Of a DNA stretch of 64,000 bases, positions 53,019-60,370 are shown one piece after another. Origin of the DNA: Synechococcaceae cyanobacterium (GTDB taxonomy: Bacteria > Cyanobacteriota > Cyanobacteriia > PCC-6307 > Cyanobiaceae); contig CANCJV010000018.1 in the NCBI GenBank assembly GCA_947378425.1, positions 1-64,000 of the forward strand, written 5' to 3'. Under the pieces are notes generated by a model. The model did not search any database, had not been told where the DNA came from, and saw only the letters and a list, made by a program, of their open reading frames with translations. The first letter of the stretch is position 1, and the number at the start of each line of letters is the position of its first letter. Both the position numbers and the translations under genes were made by a program.

Positions 53019-54824
53019 ATGAGTCCTGCTCTGCCCGTTTCCGAGCCGCGATCCACTGGCGCCAGAACCATTGCCGCGACGACCAGCGCCAGAGCGGCTG
53101 GTGGAGCGGCCGGCGTTACCGAATTCTCAGCTGCTGCCAGTACAACGGGCAGCCGTCCGGGCACCGTGCCCAGCGACGAAGCCCCCCGCTACAACCCCAG
53201 GGCCGATCTGCGCTGGCTGGCCCTGCGCCCCTGGATCTGGATCGGCCGCCTGGTGGTGGTGGTCTGGTCACTGAGCAGCCTGGCCCTGAGCCTGGCGGTG
53301 CAGGGCAACAGCCGCGACCCCCAGGTGCAGCAGCGACTGGCCCAGCGCATTCTCTCCACGCTCACCCGCCTCGGCCCCTGCTTCATCAAGGTGGGCCAGG
53401 CCCTCTCCACCCGCCCGGACCTGGTGCGGAAGGACTGGCTCGATGAGCTCACCCGGCTGCAGGACGACCTGCCCCCCTTCTCCCATGCCATCGCCCTGCA
53501 GCTGATCGAGACCGAACTCGGCGCTCCGGCAGACACCCTGTTTGAGACCTTCCCCGACTACCCGGTGGCGGCAGCCAGCCTGGGCCAGGTGTACAGGGCC
53601 CGCCTCGACGACGGCCACTGGGTGGCGGTCAAGGTGCAACGGCCCGAGCTGCCCTACATCCTGCGGCGCGATCTGGTGATCATCCGCACCCTCGGCATCC
53701 TGGCGGCCCCCTTCCTGCCGCTCAATCTCGGCTTCGGCCTCGGCGCGATCATCGACGAGTTCGGCTCCACCCTGTTCGACGAGATCGACTACCGCAAGGA
53801 AGCCGCCAACGCCGAGCGCTTCGCCCGCATGTTCGCCAGCCAGCCGGAAGTGACGGTGCCGAGCGTGGAACACAGCCTCAGCGCCCGGCGGGTGCTGACC
53901 ACCAGCTGGATCGACGGCGTCAAGATGCAGAGCCGGCGGGAACTGGAGAGCCATCACCTGGACCCGGCAGCGCTGATCCGCACCGGCGTGATTGCAGGGT
54001 TGCAGCAACTGCTGGAGTTCGGTTATTTCCATGCCGATCCCCACCCCGGCAACCTGTTTGCCCTGCCCGGCAAAACCAAGGGACTGGGCCATGTGGGTTA
54101 TGTCGATTTCGGCATGATGGATTCGCTCAGTGATGGCGATCGCCTCACCCTCACCGGTGCTGTCGTGCATCTGATCAACCGGGACTTTGAAGCTCTGGCG
54201 AAGGATTTCATCGCCCTCGGCTTTCTCAACCCCAAGGCCGATCTCGGCCCGATCGTGCCGGCTCTGGAGGAAGTGCTGGGTGGAGCCCTGGGCGAAAACG
54301 TCGGCAATTTCAACTTCAAGGCGATCACCGATCGCTTCTCGGAATTGATGTACGACTACCCCTTCCGCGTGCCGGCCCGCTTTGCCCTGATCATCCGGGC
54401 GGTGGTCAGCCAGGAGGGGCTGGCGATGCGCCTCGACCCCGACTTCCGCATCATTCGCGTCGCCTATCCCTACGTGGCCCGGCGGCTGCTGGCGGGAGAT
54501 ACGGCCGAGATGCGCGAAAAGCTGCTGGAGGTGATCTTCGATCGCCACGGGCGGCTGCGGGTGGAACGGCTCGAAAATCTGCTGGCCGTGGTCGAGAACG
54601 ACGGCCCCTCCACTGATCTGCTGCCGGTGGCCCGCGATGGCCTGCGACTGCTGCTCGGCCCCGAGGGTGGGGGCCTGCGCCAGCGCATGCTGCTGGCACT
54701 CGTCGCGGACGATCGCCTCAACACCGCCGATCTGCGGGCCCTGCTGAAACTGGTGGGCAGCCGTTTTTCGGCCCGGCGGCTGGCCAGTGACATGCTCTCC
54801 CGCCTCAATCCCCTGGCGGCCTGA
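53019..54824 (+). CDS. ABC1/UbiB-family atypical kinase
   Basis: A 601-residue protein of the ABC1/AarF/UbiB family, linked in plants and cyanobacteria to prenylquinone metabolism and plastoglobule-type functions. Seen: the family KxGQ motif in RLGPCFIKVGQALSTRPDLV, the Ala-rich nucleotide loop AAASLGQVYRARLDDG, the lysine in VAVKVQRPELPYILRRDL, the catalytic FHADPHPGNLFALPG and the DFG-like VDFGMMD. ATG 53019 gives a 65-residue low-complexity leader before the first helix. C-terminal extension of about 150 residues. Confidence 0.93.
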   Translation: MSPALPVSEPRSTGARTIAATTSARAAGGAAGVTEFSAAASTTGSRPGTVPSDEAPRYNPRADLRWLALRPWIWIGRLVVVVWSLSSLALSLAVQGNSRDPQVQQRLAQRILSTLTRLGPCFIKVGQALSTRPDLVRKDWLDELTRLQDDLPPFSHAIALQLIETELGAPADTLFETFPDYPVAAASLGQVYRARLDDGHWVAVKVQRPELPYILRRDLVIIRTLGILAAPFLPLNLGFGLGAIIDEFGSTLFDEIDYRKEAANAERFARMFASQPEVTVPSVEHSLSARRVLTTSWIDGVKMQSRRELESHHLDPAALIRTGVIAGLQQLLEFGYFHADPHPGNLFALPGKTKGLGHVGYVDFGMMDSLSDGDRLTLTGAVVHLINRDFEALAKDFIALGFLNPKADLGPIVPALEEVLGGALGENVGNFNFKAITDRFSELMYDYPFRVPARFALIIRAVVSQEGLAMRLDPDFRIIRVAYPYVARRLLAGDTAEMREKLLEVIFDRHGRLRVERLENLLAVVENDGPSTDLLPVARDGLRLLLGPEGGGLRQRMLLALVADDRLNTADLRALLKLVGSRFSARRLASDMLSRLNPLAA

Positions 54825-54888
54825 AGCGCTGCAACGAATCAGCCCCGCCTCGCCGCGATTAGCGTCGCACTCCCTCCGCCCCGCCACC

Positions 54889-55356
54889 GTGACCGTTCCG
54901 CCCATCGACCTGCAGGAAGCCGCCCTCGACCAGGCCACCGGCTTCTTCGGCGATCTCGATGCGGCTGAGATCCTGCTCGAATACGCGCCTTACAGCAATC
55001 CGCCCTACGTGCTGGCCGGCATCGGCCTGGCGATGGCGGTGCTGTGCGGGCTCACCTTCTCGAAGCTGGTGCAGAACCGCCTTGATGGCTGGAAGCTGGA
55101 TCGCCTCAGCCTGCTGCCCCTCGGCAACACCGAAACGATCCTGCCCTGGATCGGCACCGTGATCGGGGTGACCCTGTTCATCGGCGGCAGCCTGCAGGTG
55201 TTCGGATTCGGCAGTGGCGCCGCCCTGCTGGTGGCCTTCCTGCTCTCCGTCGCCACGGCCGGGGCCCTGTGGGTGCAGCTGGAACGCCTGATGACCCAGG
55301 TGCAGGAGGGCAACTTCAAGGCCGTCGACTTCGACAATTTCGACCAGTTCTTCTGA
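54889..55356 (+). CDS. Conserved membrane protein with three hydrophobic helices
   Basis: A 155-residue protein: helices at about residues 38-55 (YVLAGIGLAMAVLCGLTF), 85-103 (ILPWIGTVIGVTLFIGGSLQ) and 105-125 (GFGSGAALLVAFLLSVATAG), with an acidic C-terminus (VDFDNFDQFF). It appears to be a cyanobacterial conserved hypothetical. GTG 54889 is the only start near the conserved part. It follows the ABC1 gene by 64 bases on the same strand and may be co-transcribed. Confidence 0.75.
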   Translation: MTVPPIDLQEAALDQATGFFGDLDAAEILLEYAPYSNPPYVLAGIGLAMAVLCGLTFSKLVQNRLDGWKLDRLSLLPLGNTETILPWIGTVIGVTLFIGGSLQVFGFGSGAALLVAFLLSVATAGALWVQLERLMTQVQEGNFKAVDFDNFDQFF

Positions 55357-55420
55357 AGTCCCTGAGGTCGCAGTCCTCGATTCCACCTCAGCAGCCCATC
55401 AAGCCAGGACGAGCCTCACG

Positions 55421-56101
55421 ATGATCTACAACCCCTTTCGTCCCGCCCCTGGCCCCGCCGATCTGCTGCGCGAAAGGCTGACCCATGGCAGCGGCCGGCT
55501 GGCGGTGATCGCGGCCACCACCGGTGTCTGGGTGATGGATCTGCTGCTGGTCAGCCATCTGAAGCATCGCCGCCTGATCGCTCCAGCGACGAACAACGTG
55601 CTGCATGCGGTCGACGCGATCACCACCCTGGCCTTCATCGTCGTCACGATCGGGCTGACGATCAGCCTGTTCCGCGGCCACAAGCGGGGACTGTTCCGCT
55701 GGGCCCTGGCCTACCTGCTGTTCTCGATGGTCCAGGTGATCACCAATGTGCTCTCGATGGTGGCCAGCGCCGGCTTCGAACACGTCGGGGGCCTGGCGGG
55801 GTTGTGGGATGTGGCCGCCGTCTATCTGGAAAGCGTGCTGGTGTTCATGTTCGTCTATATCTTCCTTGATGTCAGCACGCCCGGGGGAGCCTTCGTCTGG
55901 CCAAGTCGTGAGGGGCAGGATCCACCCGAGCCCCACATCATCGATTACCTCTTCATCTCGCTGAACGTCAACTCCACCTATGGCCCCACCTCCGAGGCCG
56001 TGATGTCGCGCCGGGCCAAGTTGGTGATGTCCCTGCAGGTTCTGCTGGCGATTGTGATGCTGACCGTGCTCATCTCCCGCACGGTCAGCGCCTCCAGTTG
56101 A
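55421..56101 (+). CDS. Membrane protein with a degenerate ion-channel-like pore motif
   Basis: A 226-residue membrane protein with five hydrophobic segments; the penultimate region reads YLFISLNVNSTYGPTSEAV followed by the helix LVMSLQVLLAIVMLTVLISR. The layout (short pore-like helix, then a long helix ending in Ile-Ser-Arg) resembles bacterial two-TM potassium-channel and DUF1345 proteins, but the selectivity filter TVGYG is replaced by NSTYGP. Ion selectivity cannot be inferred. It is 64 bases after the preceding gene. Confidence 0.7.
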   Translation: MIYNPFRPAPGPADLLRERLTHGSGRLAVIAATTGVWVMDLLLVSHLKHRRLIAPATNNVLHAVDAITTLAFIVVTIGLTISLFRGHKRGLFRWALAYLLFSMVQVITNVLSMVASAGFEHVGGLAGLWDVAAVYLESVLVFMFVYIFLDVSTPGGAFVWPSREGQDPPEPHIIDYLFISLNVNSTYGPTSEAVMSRRAKLVMSLQVLLAIVMLTVLISRTVSASS

Positions 56102-56131
56102 TCCCGGACTGGAGCTCCGATCCGGCGGGCC

Positions 56132-58111
56132 TCAGCGCCCCGCTTTCGCCGCCGGCGGCTCGGCGACCCCCGCACCCAGAACCAGTGTCTCTCCCTCGGG
56201 CGTGGTCACCCGGGTGACATAGGAGATCTTGCGGCGGGGTTGACCGGTGCGGGGATCGGGCCAGAGGGCGGCGGTCCAGCCGGAACCGTTGCGCAGGGCC
56301 AGCAACAGCTCATCGCGGATCACCTCCTTGCCCTCCGCATCCTGGAGGCCGATCAGATTGCGGCCTTCCAGGGCCGGGAAGAACGGGTTGACCAGCTCCA
56401 CCCCGTTGGCATCGAGCACGAAGACATAGACGTCCCGGAAGACATAACGGCCCTGGCGATCGCGCAGGGCCGGGAAAGCCGCCCGACCGCGGCGGCTGAT
56501 CAAGGCCGCGGCCGCCTTCACCTGCTCCACCACGAAGGCGTTTTCAATCGGACTGTCGAGCAGCGAGCGCCCCACCAGCAGGCGACGTCCCGTGGGTGTG
56601 CGTGCCGCCTCCACGTAGGTGGAGCGCCACTGGGGTGCACGGCCAGCGGGAGGGGCGAGGCGGTCATGCAGCCAGCCCCGAGCGGCGGGGGAGTCGGCGA
56701 TCTCCAGCAAGCGCTGGCGATTGGGCAAGGCCGCGGCGCCGGCGCTGCCGATGTCCAGAGGCAGGGCGAGGGGTTCACCGCGGCCATCGAGCACGAACAG
56801 GCTGCGGGCAGCCGGGTCAACGGCGCCGGCCGGCCCGTGGAGCTGGGCCAGGGCCGCCTCCCCCCGCTGGTCGATCGCGGCGACCGCCGCCTGCACCAGA
56901 GCCACGTTCTGGCGGGTGAGGGGATAGGCGTAGGCCCGGATGCCGTTGGCCAGGTCGGGCGTACCGCCCCAGCAGGCCGCCAGACCCGCCTGCAGATCAA
57001 TGCTGGGCACACCGTTCAGGGGCCTGGCCACCACCAGGCTGACGCCGGTGTTGAGCAGCGGCTCGGGCCGCTGGCCCTGGCGCAACCAGGTGGCGGCAGC
57101 CGCGACACCGGCTTCGCCCATGCGGCCGGGAAACTGCTGGGCCGTGGCGCTCAGGTAGCCATCGGCGACGGCCCGCACCCCGAGACAGCTGCCATCGACG
57201 GTGAGCACCGGCACGCGGGTCGTCAGACCGGCAGCCGCCAGGGCCGTGGCCGCTCCGGCGGCGGCGGGTTCGTTGGCCGCAAACACCAGATCGACCGCGT
57301 TGCCCGCCAGACACCTCTCCATGGCGGTCTTGGCACTGATGCGATCGCCGCCGGTTTCGAGCCGGCAGGCCACGCCCGCCGGCGAACCGCCAGCGGCGGC
57401 GGTGACCTTGGGGACACCGGTCCCGACCCCGACGGCGGCCGGACCGAAGCCGGCCAGAAAGCCCTGGCGACGCTGCTCGCCGACGGCACTGCTCGCCGGC
57501 AGATCCAGCAGGGCCAGCCGCGGCGGCCGGCTGGGATGGCCCACCTCCCAGAGAGCCCGCCCGTAGCGGCCGGCCAGGGCACCGGCCTCCAGGTTGTCGG
57601 TGCCGATCACCGCATCGACGGCGGTGGGCGGCTCCGTGGGCCCATCCAGCGCGATCACCAGCACTCCCCGGGCCCGGGCCCGCAGGATCGCCGGCACCAC
57701 AGCCCGACTGTCGGCCGGTGTGATCAGAATCGCCTTGACCCCCGCGGCCACCAGCTTCTCAAGGGCCTCAATCTGGCCGGCGGCACTGTCCTGGGCCTGC
57801 TCGCCGCCACTGATCAGACGCACGTCCAGCTCCCGGGCCGCCTGCTCAGCGCCGCGGCGCACGGCCGCGTTGTAGGGATTGGTCTGCTCGCTGCGACTGA
57901 TCAGGGCGATCACCGGCCGGGCTGGGGCGGCCGGCACGGCCCGGGCTGCCGGCAGGGCCAGCAGCGACAGCGAAGCGGAGCCGGCCCCGGCGGCCAGCAG
58001 CGCCAGGGTGGCCAGGCGGCCAGGGCGACAGAGGGACACGAGCAGGGCGCAGGCTTGGGGCCACGATGGCAGCCGCTGAGCGATCCGACGAGGGCGGATC
58101 AGGGGGATCAC
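56132..58111 (-). CDS. Periplasmic sugar-binding-type receptor fused to a Cache domain
   Basis: A 659-residue exported protein. An N-terminal signal or anchor helix (residues about 33-58, LATLALLAAGAGSASLSLLA) is followed by a Peripla_BP_4 domain: VIALISRSEQTNPYNAAVRR, VKAILITPADSRAVVPAILR and VIGTDNLEAGALAGRYGRAL, as in ribose-type binding proteins. The last 160 residues form a Cache-like sensor domain (YVFRDVYVFVLDANGVELVN, ISYVTRVTTPEGETLVLGAG). No transmembrane helix, HAMP or kinase follows, so output must go through another protein. The start is GTG 58111, overlapping the small gene upstream by four bases. Confidence 0.85.
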   Translation of the reverse strand: MIPLIRPRRIAQRLPSWPQACALLVSLCRPGRLATLALLAAGAGSASLSLLALPAARAVPAAPARPVIALISRSEQTNPYNAAVRRGAEQAARELDVRLISGGEQAQDSAAGQIEALEKLVAAGVKAILITPADSRAVVPAILRARARGVLVIALDGPTEPPTAVDAVIGTDNLEAGALAGRYGRALWEVGHPSRPPRLALLDLPASSAVGEQRRQGFLAGFGPAAVGVGTGVPKVTAAAGGSPAGVACRLETGGDRISAKTAMERCLAGNAVDLVFAANEPAAAGAATALAAAGLTTRVPVLTVDGSCLGVRAVADGYLSATAQQFPGRMGEAGVAAAATWLRQGQRPEPLLNTGVSLVVARPLNGVPSIDLQAGLAACWGGTPDLANGIRAYAYPLTRQNVALVQAAVAAIDQRGEAALAQLHGPAGAVDPAARSLFVLDGRGEPLALPLDIGSAGAAALPNRQRLLEIADSPAARGWLHDRLAPPAGRAPQWRSTYVEAARTPTGRRLLVGRSLLDSPIENAFVVEQVKAAAALISRRGRAAFPALRDRQGRYVFRDVYVFVLDANGVELVNPFFPALEGRNLIGLQDAEGKEVIRDELLLALRNGSGWTAALWPDPRTGQPRRKISYVTRVTTPEGETLVLGAGVAEPPAAKAGR

Positions 58112-58308
58112 GGTCCGGGGGACAGCAGGGCCTCGAGACGATCGACCAGGGCCAGGGTCTGATCCATCTCCTGCCAGAGCAGCTCGCGGCGACTGCCGTG
58201 GACCGCATAGGAGCGGTGATGCAGATCCCGCGCCAGGTAGCGCAGGGCGTCCCGGATGCGGCGCCAGTCCTCGGACTCAAGGCTGATTTCCGGAGCAGGA
58301 TCTGGCAC
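58108..58308 (-). CDS. Small helical protein (66 residues)
   Basis: A leftward frame whose body ISLESEDWRRIRDALRYLAR then DLHHRSYAVHGSRRELLWQE and QTLALVDRLEALLSPGP is amphipathic helical and protein-like. The start is a GTG at 58308; no ATG is available in frame nearby. It overlaps the binding-protein/Cache gene by four bases (GTGA) and is therefore probably translated with it. Family not recognised. Confidence 0.6.
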   Translation of the reverse strand: MPDPAPEISLESEDWRRIRDALRYLARDLHHRSYAVHGSRRELLWQEMDQTLALVDRLEALLSPGP

Positions 58309-58377
58309 GGAACCCGACGGCAGCAGGGGCCATTGTCGGCGATCAGGCCATAGGCTGCCGCCCGGGACGCTGCCGCC

Positions 58378-58593
58378 ATGGACAAGGAACAATTCCGCTA
58401 CGAACCCCTGGAAAAGTTCGGCGAAGGGCTGACCACCTCCCGGCCCTGGAACACCACAGCGCTGACGGCGGTGGAACGGCTCAATGGCCGGGTCGCCATG
58501 CTGGGTTTTGGGGCTGCGATCCTGGGGGAGCTGCTCACCGGAGAAGGGATGGTGGGCCAACTCGGCCTTTGGCTGCGCTGGTATCTGGGCTGA
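58378..58593 (+). CDS. hli: High-light-inducible protein (one-helix Chl a/b-binding family)
   Basis: A 71-residue HLIP/SCP. The chlorophyll-binding motif is in AVERLNGRVAMLGFGAAILG (ExxNGRxAMxGF), inside the single transmembrane helix (residues about 38-60). HLIPs bind chlorophyll and carotenoid, and protect photosystem II assembly intermediates under light stress. The C-terminus (GLWLRWYLG) is ordinary. It stands alone, divergent from the small helical gene. Confidence 0.93.
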   Translation: MDKEQFRYEPLEKFGEGLTTSRPWNTTALTAVERLNGRVAMLGFGAAILGELLTGEGMVGQLGLWLRWYLG

Positions 58594-58658
58594 GCCCGCC
58601 GCTATCGTCTGGAGCTTGAGTTCCAGGCTTTCCAGCCCCCCATCTGCTCCCCCACCCC

Positions 58659-58817
58659 ATGGCCGACTTTCGCTCCAACCACTTTGTGATTTCGCAGACC
58701 GAAGATGGCTGGATCCTGCAATCACGGGTAGTGAAAGACGTGCAAGGAGATCTGTTGCTCAGCCACCACGAACTCGAGGAACTGATCGAGCTGCTCTCCG
58801 AGGCCGTCAGGGTCTGA
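58659..58817 (+). CDS. Small conserved-type protein (52 residues)
   Basis: ATG 58659 to TGA 58815-58817 encodes FRSNHFVISQTEDGWILQSR, then a C-terminal acidic helix HHELEELIELLSEAVRV. The composition and codon use are like those of the neighbouring genes, and similar short proteins are frequent in picocyanobacteria. No domain recognised. It lies 65 bases after hli and 59 bases before the sbcD-like gene, same strand. Confidence 0.65.
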   Translation: MADFRSNHFVISQTEDGWILQSRVVKDVQGDLLLSHHELEELIELLSEAVRV

Positions 58818-58876
58818 AAGCCCTCCGGATGGAGCCCATCCGGCCCCTGGCCCAGGCTGCCGGCCCGTATCCCTTG

Positions 58877-60310
58877 ATGACCCGCTTTCTGCACACCGCC
58901 GACTGGCAGATCGGCAAGCCCTATCTCTCGGTCGAAGACGACCAGAAACGTTTCCGCTTGCAGCAGGAGCGGCTTCAGGTGATCGGCCGGATCGGCACGG
59001 TCGTCCAGCGCCAGGCCGCCAGCTTCGTGCTGGTGGCCGGGGACCTGTTCGACTCCCCCACCGTGCCGAACGGGGCGGTGATGGAGGTGATGGAGGCCAT
59101 CGGCAGCCTTGACGTGCCGGTGCTGGTGATTCCCGGCAACCACGACCACGGAGCCGCCGGCAGCCTCTGGTTTCGCAGCGATCTGCGCCGGCAACAGCGC
59201 CAGCGGGCCCCGAATCTGCAGGTGCTGCTGGAGCGCCGGCCCCTCGAACTCGACGAGGCCGTGCTGCTGCCCTGCCCCCTGCTGCGGCGCAGTGAGAGCA
59301 GCGACCCCAGCGCCTGGATCACGGCGCTGGACTGGTCCAGACTCCCGCGCCACAAACCCCGCATCGTCCTGGCCCATGGCGGGGTGCGGGGCTTTGGGGG
59401 CAGGGACTACGAAACCGAGCCCGACAGCCCGGCCGGGGGTGGCAATCGGCTGGATCTGGAGCGGCTGCCGGAGGGCGAGATCGACTACATCGCCCTCGGG
59501 GATTGGCACAATCTGCGCCAGGTCAGTCCCCGGGCCTGGTACAGCGGCACGCCGGAACCGGATCGCTTCGACCAGGGAGAGGGCAATCAACGGGGGCAGG
59601 TGCTGCTGGTGGAGGTCAGCCGCGGCGCCCTGCCCGAGGTGACGACCGCCGCCACCGGCCGGCTTGGCTGGCACAACCTGGCCGTTCATTTCAGCCGAGA
59701 CGACGATCTCGATCGCTTTTCCGCCCGGCTCGACAGCCTGCTGGAGGGCCGGGTGGCCCGCGATCTGCTGCGGCTGGAGGTGAGTGGCAGCCTCAGCCTG
59801 GCGGGGCACCGCCGCTACGCCGCCCTGATCGAGGAGCTCCGGGATCAGCTGTTGCGGCTACGGCTCAAGGGGCAGTGCCAGCAGGCACCCCAGGCCGCCG
59901 AACTCCAGGCCCTCACCGAGAGGCCCGCCGATCCGCTGATCGCCGCCGTCGCCCGCCAACTGCACCAGCAGCTCGAGCGACAGGAGGCCGCTGGCGAAGT
60001 CACCGATCGCGAGGGCACGGATCGCGGAGCTACGGATCGTGAGGGCACAGATCGCGAAGCCGCCGTGATCCGGGAGGCGCTCTGCCAGCTGTACGCCCTC
60101 GTCGAGGACCAGGCCCCCGAATCGCCGAGCGGCGCAGCCGCGGGCCTTCCGAGCGACAACCGCGAGAGCCCGACCTCCGGAACCGGCCCCAGCGCCGCAA
60201 GCCCCAGCCGCAGCAACCCGGATGGCGCCTTTCCCAGCATCCCCGACCTGGACAGGCAGTCCCCCGCTGCTCCAGCCGCCGCAGGCCCCCCGGGACTGGC
60301 GCAACCCTGA
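58877..60310 (+). CDS. SbcD/YhaO-like metallophosphoesterase exonuclease
   Basis: A 477-residue DNA repair nuclease subunit. All calcineurin-type metal motifs are present: FLHTADWQIGKPYLS, LVAGDLFDSPTVPNG, VIPGNHDHGAAGSL, IVLAHGGVRGFGG and YIALGDWHNLRQVSP. The last 110 residues are low-complexity, with a short repeat TDREGTDRGATDREGTDRE around residue 378 and a Ser/Pro/Ala-rich end. It is probably the nuclease partner of the following ATPase gene, 60 bases downstream. The ATG at 58877 begins the conserved HTADW region. Confidence 0.9.
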   Translation: MTRFLHTADWQIGKPYLSVEDDQKRFRLQQERLQVIGRIGTVVQRQAASFVLVAGDLFDSPTVPNGAVMEVMEAIGSLDVPVLVIPGNHDHGAAGSLWFRSDLRRQQRQRAPNLQVLLERRPLELDEAVLLPCPLLRRSESSDPSAWITALDWSRLPRHKPRIVLAHGGVRGFGGRDYETEPDSPAGGGNRLDLERLPEGEIDYIALGDWHNLRQVSPRAWYSGTPEPDRFDQGEGNQRGQVLLVEVSRGALPEVTTAATGRLGWHNLAVHFSRDDDLDRFSARLDSLLEGRVARDLLRLEVSGSLSLAGHRRYAALIEELRDQLLRLRLKGQCQQAPQAAELQALTERPADPLIAAVARQLHQQLERQEAAGEVTDREGTDRGATDREGTDREAAVIREALCQLYALVEDQAPESPSGAAAGLPSDNRESPTSGTGPSAASPSRSNPDGAFPSIPDLDRQSPAAPAAAGPPGLAQP

Positions 60311-60370
60311 CCCTTTCCACCACCACCGCCGATTCCCCGCCGCTGCCGTTCGTCGCCCCATCCCCAGACC

